The notes beneath the pieces were generated by a model, which worked only from the letters and a program-made list of their open reading frames with translations, made no database searches and was not told the DNA's origin. The position numbers were made by a program, and so were the translations under genes. From Leifsonia soli (lineage in GTDB: Bacteria; Actinomycetota; Actinomycetes; Actinomycetales; Microbacteriaceae): 64,000 bases of DNA. Every line of letters starts with the position of its first letter. The stretch's first letter is position 1. Shown in pieces: positions 8,815 to 18,132 of this stretch. Location of the stretch: positions 2,418,001 to 2,482,000 of the forward strand of contig NZ_JACCBJ010000001.1 of the NCBI RefSeq assembly GCF_013408745.1, in the 5' to 3' direction.

Positions 8815-10308
8815 TTGGACATTCTCAGCGTGCTGCACGCGATCGGGGTGGTCGTCTGCCTCGTCCTCGCGCTCACCGGGCTCATCCCGGTCGTCGCGGC
8901 CGCCGCGACGTTCGTGGTCATCCCGTTCCACGCGTGGGTCAACCACTACGGGAAGGCGGCACCCTACCTCCCGCGCGTGGCTATCATCGTCCCGGCCTGG
9001 AACGAGGGCGCGGTCATCGGCGCCTCCATCGACCGGCTGATGATGCTCGACTATCCCCGCGAATCGCTGCGCATCTACGTGGTCGACGACGCGAGCACCG
9101 ACGACACCCCGGATGTGGTTCGCGACCGGGCGGAGCAGTACCCCGGCAACGTCCACCTGCTCCGACGCGAGCAGGGCGGCCAGGGCAAGGCGCACACGCT
9201 CAACCACGGCATCGCGAAGGTGCTCGAGGACGACTGGATGGAAGCGCTCCTGATCATGGACGCCGACGTCATCTACACCCCCGAGTCGCTGCGCCGGATG
9301 ACCCGCCACCTGGCCGACCCCGACGTCGGCGCCGTGTCGGCGTACATCAGCGAGGGCAGCCGCGACCGCAACTACCTCACCAAGTTCGTCAGCGTCGAGT
9401 ATGTACTGTCGCAGCCCGCCGCTCGCCGAGCGCAGAACGTCCTCGGGGCGCAGGCCTGCCTCGCGGGCGGTGCGCAGCTCCACACCCGCGAGAACCTCCT
9501 CGCGATCGGCGCCCGCATCGACACCTCCTCGCTGGCGGAGGACACGATCACCACGTTCGAGACGCAGCTGCTGGGCAAGAAGGTCGTCTTCGAGCCGCAC
9601 GCGCGCGTGCTCGCCGAGGAGCCCCGCACGGTGGATGCGCTGTGGAAGCAGCGGCTGCGCTGGGCGCGCGGCAACGTCACGGTGACGGCGCGCTACTCGA
9701 AGGTGTGGTTCCGCCCGTCCCGCCTCCACCACCTGGGCGACATCAGCTTCGGCATCGTCTGGTTCAGCCTGTGGCTGCTCCCGCTCATCATGATCCTGTC
9801 GTCGGTCGGCCTCGCCGGCCTGCTGTTCCTGCAGGATGAGATCGCCACAACGGTCTTCCGGGTGCTCTGGATCACCGCGGCGCTCGCCTACCTGTTCGTC
9901 CTCATCCTCGGCTCGCAGACCGACGGCAAGACCACGAGGCACGAGCTGGGCAACGTCCTGCTGTTCCCCGGCATCGTCAACATGCTGGTCATGCTCACCG
10001 CCCTCTTCCCGCCGGTGATGCTGGTGTGGCTGCCCGGGTTGTTCGGCGTGACCCTCAGCGAACCGGCCCTGTTCGCGATCACGCTGGCGATCTACATCTG
10101 GATCCCGTTCTCGATGGTGGTCGCCTGGCTGGCACGGAAAGCGGAGAAGGTGCGCGCCGGACGCTGGCTGTCACCCGCTTTGATCTACCTCGCCGGGTAC
10201 GGCTCCCTGCTCTGCGCGATCACTTTCGACTCCTACCTGAAGGAGCTCGCCGGCGCCGAGGCGCGCTGGGACAAGACGGAGAAGGTCGGCCGGGTCGCCG
10301 CCGGCTGA
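8815..10308 (+). CDS. Processive family 2 glycosyltransferase, membrane-bound
   Basis: 497 residues from a TTG start, supported by gggagg 8 bases upstream. An N-terminal hydrophobic region (7-37) precedes a GT2 domain: AIIVPAWNEG, nucleotide-binding DD (91-92), metal-binding MDAD (Asp149/Asp151), acceptor-site ED (242-243) and QRLRW (279-283), the Q..RW signature of processive synthases such as cellulose, hyaluronan and poly-GlcNAc synthases. Four or five C-terminal membrane helices follow (about 300-490). It probably polymerises and extrudes a surface polysaccharide from UDP-sugars at the membrane. Product unknown. No c-di-GMP PilZ domain is visible. Confidence 0.87.
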   Translation: MDILSVLHAIGVVVCLVLALTGLIPVVAAAATFVVIPFHAWVNHYGKAAPYLPRVAIIVPAWNEGAVIGASIDRLMMLDYPRESLRIYVVDDASTDDTPDVVRDRAEQYPGNVHLLRREQGGQGKAHTLNHGIAKVLEDDWMEALLIMDADVIYTPESLRRMTRHLADPDVGAVSAYISEGSRDRNYLTKFVSVEYVLSQPAARRAQNVLGAQACLAGGAQLHTRENLLAIGARIDTSSLAEDTITTFETQLLGKKVVFEPHARVLAEEPRTVDALWKQRLRWARGNVTVTARYSKVWFRPSRLHHLGDISFGIVWFSLWLLPLIMILSSVGLAGLLFLQDEIATTVFRVLWITAALAYLFVLILGSQTDGKTTRHELGNVLLFPGIVNMLVMLTALFPPVMLVWLPGLFGVTLSEPALFAITLAIYIWIPFSMVVAWLARKAEKVRAGRWLSPALIYLAGYGSLLCAITFDSYLKELAGAEARWDKTEKVGRVAAG

Positions 10309-10406
10309 GGTGGTACCGCGGGATGACATCCTGCGGATGACGCGCCCGCCCGGCGATGAGCCTCCCGGCCGATGCCCGCGCGCCGCCACGCGGGCAGGGT
10401 GGGATC

Positions 10407-11117
10407 ATGACCTCAGCTCCCACGGCAGCGCCCCCGGCCATCGTCGCCAGCGCGCTCACCAAGACCTATGGCCCCTCCGTCGCCCTCGCCGGCATCGACT
10501 TCCGCGTCGCACCCGGCGAGTCGGTCGCCATCATGGGCGCCTCCGGCTCGGGCAAGACCACCCTGCTGCACTGCCTGGCCGGCATCGTCGCCCCGGACAG
10601 CGGGTCGGTGTCGCTGGCGACCGCGACCGGCCCGCTCGAGATCACCGCACTCGATGAGGCGGGCCGTTCCCGTCTGCGGCGCGAGGCGTTCGGGTTCGTG
10701 TTCCAGCAAGGGCTGCTGCTGCCCGAGCTGACGGCCGTGGAGAACGTCGCGCTCCCGCTCATGCTGACCGGGGTGGACCGTCGCGCCGCAGAGCAGACCG
10801 CGGCCATGTGGCTCGCCGCGCTCGGTCTCGCCGGCTACGAGACCCGCCGCATCGGCCAGCTCTCCGGGGGCCAGGCGCAGCGCGTGGCGATCGCCCGTGC
10901 CCAGACCACCGGCGCCGCCGTCGTGTTCGCCGATGAGCCGACCGGCGCCCTCGACTCGCAGACGTCGGCGGAGGTGATGGATGCGCTGATCCGGTCGACG
11001 ACGGAACGCGGGCGGTCGCTGGTCGTGGTCACGCACGATGAGACGGTCGCCGCCCGGTGCTCGCGCGTTCTGCGCCTCGCGGACGGACGCATCGTGGACG
11101 AGGTGAGCACGCGATGA
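10407..11117 (+). CDS. ABC transporter ATP-binding protein, LolD/MacB type
   Basis: 236 residues from ATG 10407; the frame is open to 10356 but the upstream part is unlike the family. Walker A GASGSGKT (44-51), LSGGQAQRVAIARA signature, Walker B VVFADEPTGALDS and switch VVTHDE are complete. The DEPTGALDS wording is typical of ATPases partnered with FtsX-like permeases. The stop overlaps the permease start as ATGA (11114-11117). The pair probably works in mechanotransmission, lipoprotein or antimicrobial-peptide handling rather than solute import; no binding protein is adjacent. Confidence 0.9.
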   Translation: MTSAPTAAPPAIVASALTKTYGPSVALAGIDFRVAPGESVAIMGASGSGKTTLLHCLAGIVAPDSGSVSLATATGPLEITALDEAGRSRLRREAFGFVFQQGLLLPELTAVENVALPLMLTGVDRRAAEQTAAMWLAALGLAGYETRRIGQLSGGQAQRVAIARAQTTGAAVVFADEPTGALDSQTSAEVMDALIRSTTERGRSLVVVTHDETVAARCSRVLRLADGRIVDEVSTR

Positions 11118-12445
11118 CCACCCTGCGACTCGCCTGGCTGTTCGGCCGGCGCAGTGTCTCCGCCCGCTCCACCGTCGTGCTGCCGGTCGTCGCGTTCGCG
11201 GTCGTGACGGCGCTGCTTCTCATCGTGGCGGGCGGAGCACAGGCGTTCTTCTCGTGGACCGACGACATCGCCGGCCTCTACCAGGTGCTCGCGGTCATCG
11301 CGCTGTCGCTGCTGGTGGTTCCGCTGGTCGCGCTCGGCGGCTCGGCGGCCCGGCTGTCGGCGCGACGGAGAGACGACCGGCTCGCCAGTCTCCGTCTGCT
11401 CGGCGCGACCCCCGCCCTGGTGACCGCACTGACGGTCATCGAGTCGACCGTGCTGGCCGTGGCCGGCGCGATCGCCGGCGTCGTGCTGGCCCTCCTGGCA
11501 TCTCCGCTGGTCGCGCTCATCCCGTTCCGCGGTGAGCCGCTCGGAATGTCCATCCTGCTGTCGCCGCTGTGGATGGCGGTCACCGTCGCTGCGGTCGGGG
11601 CACTGGCGGCCCTGAGCGCTGTCGTCGGGCTGCGCGGTGTCATCCTGTCGCCGCTCGGCGTCCGGACGCGTCAGCAGGCGCCACGCGTGCACTGGGTCCG
11701 CGCCCTGATCGCGATCGGAGTCGTGGTGCTCGTCGCCGTCGCCATGACCGCACTGCGTGCCGCGGCCGACATCGGGATCGTCATGGTCGTCCTCGCGGTC
11801 GGATTCGGCGGGAGCATCGCCGTCCTGAACCTCGTGGGGCCGTGGGTGCTTCGGGTGGTCGCCACCGGGCAGGCCCGCCGGGCGCGGACCGCCCGCCGGC
11901 TCCTGGCCGCCCGGGCGGTGCTCGAATCGCCGAAGGCCGCCTGGCGGCAGGTGTCCGGCGTCGCGATGACGAGCTTCATGGCCGTCTTCGCCGGGGTCGG
12001 GGTCGCACTCATGGATGCGGCGGGCGACTCGGGCGACCCCCAGTCGCGGCTGCTGGTCGGCGACATCCGCACCGGCGTGCTCATCACGGTCATCGCGTCG
12101 TTCCTGATGGTCGCCTGCTCGGCGGGCGTGAACCAGGCGGCCGCTATCCTCGACCGCCGCGACCTCTACGTGAGCCTCGACCGGATCGGCATGCCCGTCG
12201 GCGAGATGAACGCCGCGAGGAGCCGCGCCGTGATGTCCCCGCTGCGGGTGACCGCGATCGGGTCGGCGGTGACGGCGGCCGTCGTGGTGTTCCCGCTGAC
12301 CGGGGCGAGCCTCCTGCTGTCTCCCCTCACCCTGGTGAGCGTCGCGGCGTGTCTCGCCGCGGGCGTGCTCCTCGTGTGGGCGGCGCTGCGCGCGACGCGG
12401 CCCGTGCTGAGACGGGTGCTCGCGGAGCCGTCGCCGAGCCTCTGA
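11114..12445 (+). CDS. FtsX-like ABC permease
   Basis: 443 residues beginning MTTLRLAWLFGRRS, coupled by a 4-base overlap to the ATPase gene. The hydrophobic pattern gives about eight or more membrane spans in two similar halves. In each half an FtsX-type stretch can be seen: RDDRLASLRLLGATPALVTA in the first and RDLYVSLDRIGMPVGEMNAA in the second, each flanked by helices. No large extracellular MacB domain is present. Substrate unknown. Confidence 0.85.
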   Translation: MTTLRLAWLFGRRSVSARSTVVLPVVAFAVVTALLLIVAGGAQAFFSWTDDIAGLYQVLAVIALSLLVVPLVALGGSAARLSARRRDDRLASLRLLGATPALVTALTVIESTVLAVAGAIAGVVLALLASPLVALIPFRGEPLGMSILLSPLWMAVTVAAVGALAALSAVVGLRGVILSPLGVRTRQQAPRVHWVRALIAIGVVVLVAVAMTALRAAADIGIVMVVLAVGFGGSIAVLNLVGPWVLRVVATGQARRARTARRLLAARAVLESPKAAWRQVSGVAMTSFMAVFAGVGVALMDAAGDSGDPQSRLLVGDIRTGVLITVIASFLMVACSAGVNQAAAILDRRDLYVSLDRIGMPVGEMNAARSRAVMSPLRVTAIGSAVTAAVVVFPLTGASLLLSPLTLVSVAACLAAGVLLVWAALRATRPVLRRVLAEPSPSL

Positions 12446-12588
12446 GGACGGAGGTCACCTCGGTACTACTCAGCGCGCCGGGCTGGACCGCGGAACGGTC
12501 GGGCGTTTCTACTCAAGTGCACGATCTTCGCTACGGCACTGAGGAGAGACCCGATCGCTCCGGGAAAGTCGGTACCTAGAGTACGCAA

Positions 12589-14268
12589 GTGTCGAACATC
12601 GCCGCCGCCCAACCGACCCCCGAGCCCTCCGAGCCGCCGGACATGATGGCGACCCCGGGCATGGTGGCCGAGACCCGCCGCCCGCGCGACCGTCGGTCTC
12701 GAAGCGGGCGGCGCGATCGCAGCCGGCGCGACGGAGTCCCGGGCGGCGACCGCAGCCGCAACCCCTTCCGCAGCCCGGCGCTGGGCAGCCTTCTCATCGG
12801 TGTGATCGCCTGGCTGCTCACCGTGCTCCGCACGCTCTGGCCCACGGTGACCGGCCTGGCGGACAACGGCGACGGCCAGCGTTACGTGTGCCAGTTGGGC
12901 CTGGTGCCCACCGACGCGTCCCTGCCGCGGGCGTGGTCGTTCGCCATCCTCGATTGGATGCCGGGCGCGGTGAAGGACTGCGTCGCCTATCCGTCCAGCC
13001 AGGTGTGGCTCCTGCGGGCGAATCGCTGGCTGACGGAGGCGCTCGGCGGTGCGCCGGGGCATGTCGACCTGCGCTGGACCATCCTCGGCTACACGGTGGT
13101 GATGGGTGCTCTCGTCGGGGCGTTCGCCTTCGCGGTACGCCGCGGCGCGCTGTCCCGCGTCCTGCTCGCCGGCGCTTTCTGGCTGGTGCTCACCGACCCG
13201 GCCTGGGCGAACTACGCCGGAAGCAACTTCGGCGAGTTCCCGGGCATCCTCGGGGTCGGCATCATCTCCGTCGGTGCGGTGCTCGTCGGCACGAGCGGTC
13301 TGAAGCAGTATGTCGGGCTGGCGATGGTCGGGGTCGGGTCGCTCCTCGCGGTCACCTCCAAGACGCAGGGGGTCACGCTGCTCGTCCCCCTCGCCGTCTT
13401 CCTGTTGTGCGTCACCCTGCGCTGGCGACCGTCGAACGGCGGGGTGCGCTGGTGGCGTCCGGCGCGGCTGGCCGGCGCCGGCGCGGGGCGAGTCCTCGGC
13501 ATCGCGCTGGCGGCAGCGCTCCTCGCTCCTGTCGGGTGGATGCTGGCCGACAACCCGAAGGAGTTCCAGGCCATCAATCCGTGGGAGGTCATCTCCGTCG
13601 GGATCCTGGGCGCCAGCGACGATCCCGCGAAGGATCTCCGCGAGATGGGTCTCCCCGAGGAGCTCTCGAAATTCGCCGGCGACTCCGTGTGGGTGAAGGA
13701 CAGCATCATGCAGTCTCCGGAGTGGGAGAAGTACAAGCACCTCATGACCTACGAGGTGGCGGCACGATTCCTGCTGGCGCATCCCGATCGTGCGTATGCG
13801 ATCGCGCAGAAGGCGGCTGTCGACTTCTGGAAGGCGCGACCCGGCTACCTCGGCAGCTACACCGCCGACAGCGGTCATGCGGCGCAGTCCATGGACGTCT
13901 CGCCGGTCGCGGAATTCTCGCGGGCGTTGTCGTGGGGCGGGCTCCCGCTGCTCGCCCTGGTCTGGATCGCGCTCGCCGTGATCGGCGTCCGGCTCATCGT
14001 CCGGAGTACGCCGGGGTCACCACGTCGCGCCTTCGCCTCCGCCGCCGTCCTCATGGTGTCCTTCGCGATCGTGCAGTTCTTCACGGCCGCGTTCGGCGAG
14101 GCGATCGAGAACACCAAGCACATGGTCTACGGAGTCCAAGCGCAGTCGATCGCGACGGTCTTCCTCGTCGCGAGCGCCCTGCATCTGCCCGACATCCCTC
14201 TGCCTGTCGGCCGTAGACGCGCCGCTTTAGACTCCCCGCATGGAGGAGACGCACCCCCGCCCGAGTGA
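12589..14268 (+). CDS. Polytopic membrane protein, possible GT-C type glycosyltransferase
   Basis: 559 residues from GTG 12589. A polar Arg/Pro-rich N terminus of about 65 residues precedes some ten hydrophobic helices (about 66-545). The first outside loop holds ADNGDGQRYVC soon after helix 1; acidic residues there are typical of GT-C enzymes that use polyprenyl-linked sugars. A long loop between about residues 320 and 425 (NPKEFQAINPWEVISVGILG ... KAAVDFWKARPGYLG) is likely extracellular. Overall shape recalls hexose transferases of the WsfD kind, but I cannot confirm this. The last 29 bases overlap the next gene. Confidence 0.6.
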   Translation: MSNIAAAQPTPEPSEPPDMMATPGMVAETRRPRDRRSRSGRRDRSRRDGVPGGDRSRNPFRSPALGSLLIGVIAWLLTVLRTLWPTVTGLADNGDGQRYVCQLGLVPTDASLPRAWSFAILDWMPGAVKDCVAYPSSQVWLLRANRWLTEALGGAPGHVDLRWTILGYTVVMGALVGAFAFAVRRGALSRVLLAGAFWLVLTDPAWANYAGSNFGEFPGILGVGIISVGAVLVGTSGLKQYVGLAMVGVGSLLAVTSKTQGVTLLVPLAVFLLCVTLRWRPSNGGVRWWRPARLAGAGAGRVLGIALAAALLAPVGWMLADNPKEFQAINPWEVISVGILGASDDPAKDLREMGLPEELSKFAGDSVWVKDSIMQSPEWEKYKHLMTYEVAARFLLAHPDRAYAIAQKAAVDFWKARPGYLGSYTADSGHAAQSMDVSPVAEFSRALSWGGLPLLALVWIALAVIGVRLIVRSTPGSPRRAFASAAVLMVSFAIVQFFTAAFGEAIENTKHMVYGVQAQSIATVFLVASALHLPDIPLPVGRRRAALDSPHGGDAPPPE

Positions 14269-16498
14269 CTCGGGGGTGGCGGACGCCTCACGGAGAGACG
14301 CGCCGATCTCCTCCTTCGCAGCGCCCGCGGACCGGTCCGCGATCATCCGTCGCGGGCGCCCTCCGATGTCCGCCGTGTCGGTGGTGGCGCCCGCGGGCTA
14401 CGGCAAGACGGTGCTGCTGGAGCAGTGGGCCGGACGGGATGGCCGGCTCGGCATCCCGGTGCCGCTCTCGGCCGCCGATGCCGACCCCGCGACCCTGACC
14501 GCGTCCGTCGCGGCCGCGTTCGCGCGGGCGCTCGTGAACGAGGCCGGGACCGCTGACGGGCTCGGCGTGCACGTCGAGTTCGCGTCGATCGCCGCGCATC
14601 CGGGGTCGGGGCGGAGCGTCCTCGCCCGCACCGCTGTCCGGCTGCAGGCGCTGATCGTCGCCATCGATCGCCCTTTCGTGGTCCTCGTCGACGACGCGGA
14701 CCACGCGGCGGCCGACGCCTGCCAGGACGTCTTGGAGGTGGCTTTCGCGCGCATCCCGCCGGGGTCACTGCTCGTGGTGGCCGGTCGCATCCGGCAGCCC
14801 TTCCTGTCCCGCCTCCGCGTCGCCGGTCGCGTCGCGGATGTGGGGGCTGCCGATCTCGCGCTCGACGCGGTCGAGATGCGGCGCGTCTTCGACGGCGTCG
14901 GCGCGCCGACGCTCTCGGAGGCCGACGCGGTGCGCCTCCGGGAGCGTACGGAGGGGTGGGCCGCCGGCATCGCGCTCGCCGCCATCATCGCTCGGGACGG
15001 TGGCGACCCGCTGGGGGTTCTGGGGGATGACGGCCCGGTCGCCGAGTTCCTGCAGCGCGCGGTCGTCGCGTCGCTGAGTGCCGACGAGTTGTCGTTCGCG
15101 CGCGAGTCCGCCGTCTTCGACCCGATCGTCCCGGCCGAGTGCGACGCCGTGCTCGGCCGGACGGATTCGGCCGAGCGGTTGCGTGCCCTGGAGTCGCGGG
15201 GGCTTCTGCTCGCGCCGCTGGACGTCCGCCGCACGGCGTACCGCTACCATCCGCTGTTCCGCGAGTTCCTGCTCGGCGGGCTGGCACGCTCCGAGCCGTC
15301 GCGCGAACGCGAGCTGCACCGGGCGGCCGCCCGCCGGTGCGAGGACGGTGGCCGTCTTCCTCCGGCGATCGATCACCTGCTCGCGGCAGGCGATCGCGAG
15401 CATGCGGCGCGTCTGGTGGCCGAGTGCGCATTCCGTTCAGGCGAATCGGGCGATCGCGCGGCTGTCGACCGCTGGCTGGGCGACCTGGGCGACGCGGCCA
15501 TCGCGGCGTTCCCTCCGTTGATGGTGGTCGCCGGCTGGTGGGCCGCTCTCGATGGCCGCCCGCGTGAGGCCGACCGGTGGGACGATCTGCTGGGGAGCCG
15601 GACCTTCGCGGGGCCGGCGGTTCCCGGGTTTCCGCCGTTCGCGTCGGCGCGCGCGCTGCTGCGGGTCCTGCTCTGGCGGCACGGTCTCGGTGGCGCCGTG
15701 CACGACGCCACGTGCGCTCTGCAACGTGAGCCGATGTCGGGCGAGTGGCGGGATCATGCGCTGCTGCTGCACGGTTGGACGCTTCGCCTCGGCGGCGACC
15801 CGGCCGGGGCGCTCGCCGAGTTCGAGGAGGCGTGCCGGCTGGCGGCGGTTGCCGGACACGCGACGACGCTCGTGCTGAGTGCTTCGGAGTTGGCGCGGTT
15901 CGCGTTCGACGCCGGTGCTCGCGCCGACGCCGACCGCCACCTCGACCGGGCTCTGGGCGCGGTGGACGCGGCCGGCCTGGACGGCACCGCTGCCGCGTGC
16001 TTGGCGCGGGCGGTTGCGGCGCGCCGCGCGCTGCGCAGGTACGACCGCTCTGCCGCCGAACGGCTGGTGACGGCCGCCATGCGGGACCGCGGGGCGTGCA
16101 CCTACGCGGTGCCGGTGCTCGCGGTGGAGGTGCGCATCGAGCTGTGCCGCGCGCACCTGGCGCTGGGGGATCCCGCAGCCGCCGCGCATCTGCTGCACGA
16201 GATCGACGACGTGCTGTGGCTCCGGCCGGGGCTGGGTGCGCTGGAGGGCGCTGTCGACGATCTGCGTGAGGACGTGCGACGCAATTCCGCGGTGCTCGGC
16301 CCATCGCCGCTGACCCCGGCGGAGTTGCGGCTGCTCCCGCTCCTGCAGACGCACCTGACGATCGCGGAGATCGCTGCGCGCCTGTTCGTCAGCCGCAATA
16401 CGGCAGGGACCCAGATCGGTGCGATCTACCGGAAGCTCGGCGTGACGACGCGCAGCGCGGCCGTGGAGCGGGCCGCGGAGGTCGGTCTGCTCGGCTGA
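14240..16498 (+). CDS. MalT-like LuxR-family regulator with ATPase domain
   Basis: 752 residues. After a 40-residue polar leader, an ATPase domain carries Walker A APAGYGKT (50-57) and a Walker B-like FVVLVDDADHA (about 146-156). MalT-type phrases such as RTEGWAAGIALA and YRYHPLFREFLL follow, then an alpha-helical TPR-like sensor region (about 350-680). It ends with a LuxR helix-turn-helix: LTPAELRLLPLL...IAEIAARLFVSRNTAGTQI. The Leu/Val-rich HTH with SRNTAGTQ wording is typical of the MalT/LAL group. It overlaps the preceding membrane-protein gene by 29 bases, so they are co-transcribed. The inducer is unknown. Confidence 0.88.
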   Translation: MEETHPRPSDSGVADASRRDAPISSFAAPADRSAIIRRGRPPMSAVSVVAPAGYGKTVLLEQWAGRDGRLGIPVPLSAADADPATLTASVAAAFARALVNEAGTADGLGVHVEFASIAAHPGSGRSVLARTAVRLQALIVAIDRPFVVLVDDADHAAADACQDVLEVAFARIPPGSLLVVAGRIRQPFLSRLRVAGRVADVGAADLALDAVEMRRVFDGVGAPTLSEADAVRLRERTEGWAAGIALAAIIARDGGDPLGVLGDDGPVAEFLQRAVVASLSADELSFARESAVFDPIVPAECDAVLGRTDSAERLRALESRGLLLAPLDVRRTAYRYHPLFREFLLGGLARSEPSRERELHRAAARRCEDGGRLPPAIDHLLAAGDREHAARLVAECAFRSGESGDRAAVDRWLGDLGDAAIAAFPPLMVVAGWWAALDGRPREADRWDDLLGSRTFAGPAVPGFPPFASARALLRVLLWRHGLGGAVHDATCALQREPMSGEWRDHALLLHGWTLRLGGDPAGALAEFEEACRLAAVAGHATTLVLSASELARFAFDAGARADADRHLDRALGAVDAAGLDGTAAACLARAVAARRALRRYDRSAAERLVTAAMRDRGACTYAVPVLAVEVRIELCRAHLALGDPAAAAHLLHEIDDVLWLRPGLGALEGAVDDLREDVRRNSAVLGPSPLTPAELRLLPLLQTHLTIAEIAARLFVSRNTAGTQIGAIYRKLGVTTRSAAVERAAEVGLLG

Positions 16499-16500
16499 GC

Positions 16501-16518
16501 TCCGGCCGGGGCGCCGGA
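16501..16518. terminator. Weak hairpin between converging genes
   Basis: tccggc and gccgga form a 6-base stem with a 6-base loop directly after the regulator stop codon and just before the end of the converging small gene. Short, but the only dyad in this 25-base gap. Confidence 0.3.
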
Positions 16519-16523
16519 AGGTC

Positions 16524-16856
16524 CTAGGCGTCGGCGGGAGCGCCGAGGTCGTCGTCGGGGTCGAGGGCGACGAGGAGGTGCTGGGCCGCGGACACGGCTC
16601 TGGGCAGGCCCACGGTCGGTGTGATGGCCAACAGGGCGTCCGCGAGCTCGGGCACCGTGAGCTGCGCGCTGATGGCCTCGTCGACGGTGGCGGAGAAGGA
16701 CGCGCTGCTTGCTCCGGTGGCGACGGTGGCGGCGAAGCGGACGAGCGCGGCGTCCCGTTGCGAGAGTGGTGTCTCGGCCGGGTCTCGTGTGAATGCGACG
16801 CTCAAGACACCCGGGTCGTGGATGGCCAGCCGCCGCAGGATGTCGCTGTGTTCCAC
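16524..16856 (-). CDS. Carboxymuconolactone decarboxylase-like protein
   Basis: 110 residues from the GTG at 16856, chosen because aggag lies 7 bases upstream; an earlier GTG at 16871 has no such site. The all-helical sequence (SDILRRLAIHDPG, SQRDAALVRFAATVATG, TVDEAISAQLTVPELADALL, GLPRAVSAAQHLLVAL) has the spacing of the CMD/AhpD fold. The catalytic CxxC of AhpD is absent, so peroxidase activity is unlikely. Function unknown. Its promoter would lie in the repeat-rich gap downstream of the epimerase gene. Confidence 0.65.
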   Translation of the reverse strand: MEHSDILRRLAIHDPGVLSVAFTRDPAETPLSQRDAALVRFAATVATGASSASFSATVDEAISAQLTVPELADALLAITPTVGLPRAVSAAQHLLVALDPDDDLGAPADA

Positions 16857-16992
16857 GGAGTCGCTCCTCACGATCTGCGGGCGGCGGGGCCGCCTGTCGC
16901 CTTTCATTCCACCGCGGACCCGGCGGGGGCGCATCACGAGGATCGGATGACGTCGGGTTCGGCCGCGGGTGCATCTTACGGTCGGTGGTGGA

Positions 16993-17027
16993 CCACCGGC
17001 CAGGGCTGCCCGAAGCCTGGCCGGTGG
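16993..17027 (-). terminator. Terminator of the epimerase/exosortase cluster
   Basis: ccaccggccagg and cctggccggtgg form a perfect 12-base stem with an 11-base loop, 29 bases past the epimerase stop. It is the natural end of the minus-strand cluster that begins at 22123. Confidence 0.75.
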
Positions 17028-17056
17028 GGTCGGTGGGGTCGGTGGGGTCGGTGGGT
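17022..17056. repeat. 9-base tandem repeat (cggtggggt, 3 full copies plus a partial)
   Basis: Three exact copies of cggtggggt run head to tail from 17022 to 17048, followed by a partial copy that runs into the epimerase stop codon. It overlaps the right arm of the terminator hairpin. Probably slipped-strand expansion; copy number may vary between strains. Confidence 0.8.
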
Positions 17057-18132
17057 CAGCCGGCGGCGAGGCGGCGCGCGAGTTCGGCGATCCGCCGGCC
17101 CGCTGCGCCGTCGCCGTAGGGTGACGGCGTCTCCTGCAACCGGGTGAGCAGGTCCGGGTTGCCGAGCATCCGGTGTGCCGCGGCTTCGATCGACTCGTCC
17201 GGTTTCACGAGCACCGCGAAGCCGGCGTGGATGGATTCGGGCCGCTCTGTCGAGTTGCGGACCACCAGCAGCGGTTTCTTGAGCACAGTGACCTCCTCCT
17301 GGATGCCACCCGAGTCGGAGACGATCAGGGATGCGCGCTGGGCCAGGTGCAGGAATTGAGTGTGGCTGACCGACTCGAGCAGGTCGATTCCGTTCAGCCA
17401 GTCGCTCAGTTCGAAGCGGAGGGCCGCCGCGATCGTCCGCGGGTGCGCGACGAAGACCGCGGGGAGCGGCAGCTGGGTGAGGGCGCGCAGGATGCGGAGC
17501 AGGGCGGCCGGATCGTCCGTGTTCTCCGGACGGTGGATGGTGGCCAGGATGAACGGCCCGTCGGTCTGCAGGTCGATCTGCGGGGCCGACTGCTGCAGCG
17601 CTCGGTGGGTGGCCTCGACGACGGTGTTGCCGGTGATCTCGATACGGTCGGCGTCGACGCCTTCGGAGAGCAGGTTGGCCGCGTTGTGCGGGGTCGCCGC
17701 GCAGTGGATGTCGGCGACCGCTCCGACGACGAGCCGGTTGATCTCCTCCGGCATGTCGCGGTCGCGCGAGCGGAGGCCCGCCTCCACATGGATCACCGGG
17801 ATCCCGAGGTAGTTGCCGGTCTGCGCGCCGATCGAGGTGCTGTTGGTGTCGCCCTGCACGATTATGGCGCGGGGCCGGCGCTCCTGGAACGCCATCGCCA
17901 GCTGGCCGATCCCCGCGGCGATCTGGACGACGCGCGGGTCGCCCCCGATGCCGGTGAGGTGCTCGATGCGTTCCGGAAGACCCTGCTCGCGCAGGTGCTG
18001 GCCGGACATCGTGTCGTCCCAGTGCTGCCCGGTGTGGATGACGCGGGCGCGGCGTCCCAGCTCGCGGACCACCGGACCCAGCTTGATGATCTCGGGTCGG
18101 GTGCCGAGCACGACGGCGATGTCGTCGCTCAT
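17056..18132 (-). CDS. wecB: UDP-N-acetylglucosamine 2-epimerase (non-hydrolysing)
   Basis: 358 residues from ATG 18132. All family landmarks are present: VVLGTRPEIIK at the N terminus, HTGQHWD, VQGDTNST, the catalytic HVEAGLRSRDRDMPEEINR block, GNTVVEA, TIHRPENTDD, and SDSGGIQEE in the UDP-binding part. It interconverts UDP-GlcNAc and UDP-ManNAc, giving ManNAc donors for wall teichoic acid or surface glycans. The start overlaps the preceding membrane-protein stop as ATGA, so the two are translated together. It is the last gene of the exosortase cluster and suggests that ManNAc-type sugar is part of its product. Confidence 0.93.
   Translation of the reverse strand: MSDDIAVVLGTRPEIIKLGPVVRELGRRARVIHTGQHWDDTMSGQHLREQGLPERIEHLTGIGGDPRVVQIAAGIGQLAMAFQERRPRAIIVQGDTNSTSIGAQTGNYLGIPVIHVEAGLRSRDRDMPEEINRLVVGAVADIHCAATPHNAANLLSEGVDADRIEITGNTVVEATHRALQQSAPQIDLQTDGPFILATIHRPENTDDPAALLRILRALTQLPLPAVFVAHPRTIAAALRFELSDWLNGIDLLESVSHTQFLHLAQRASLIVSDSGGIQEEVTVLKKPLLVVRNSTERPESIHAGFAVLVKPDESIEAAAHRMLGNPDLLTRLQETPSPYGDGAAGRRIAELARRLAAG

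Noticed and set aside
17022..17056. Short direct repeats as CRISPR
   Set aside because: Units are contiguous 9-mers without spacers.
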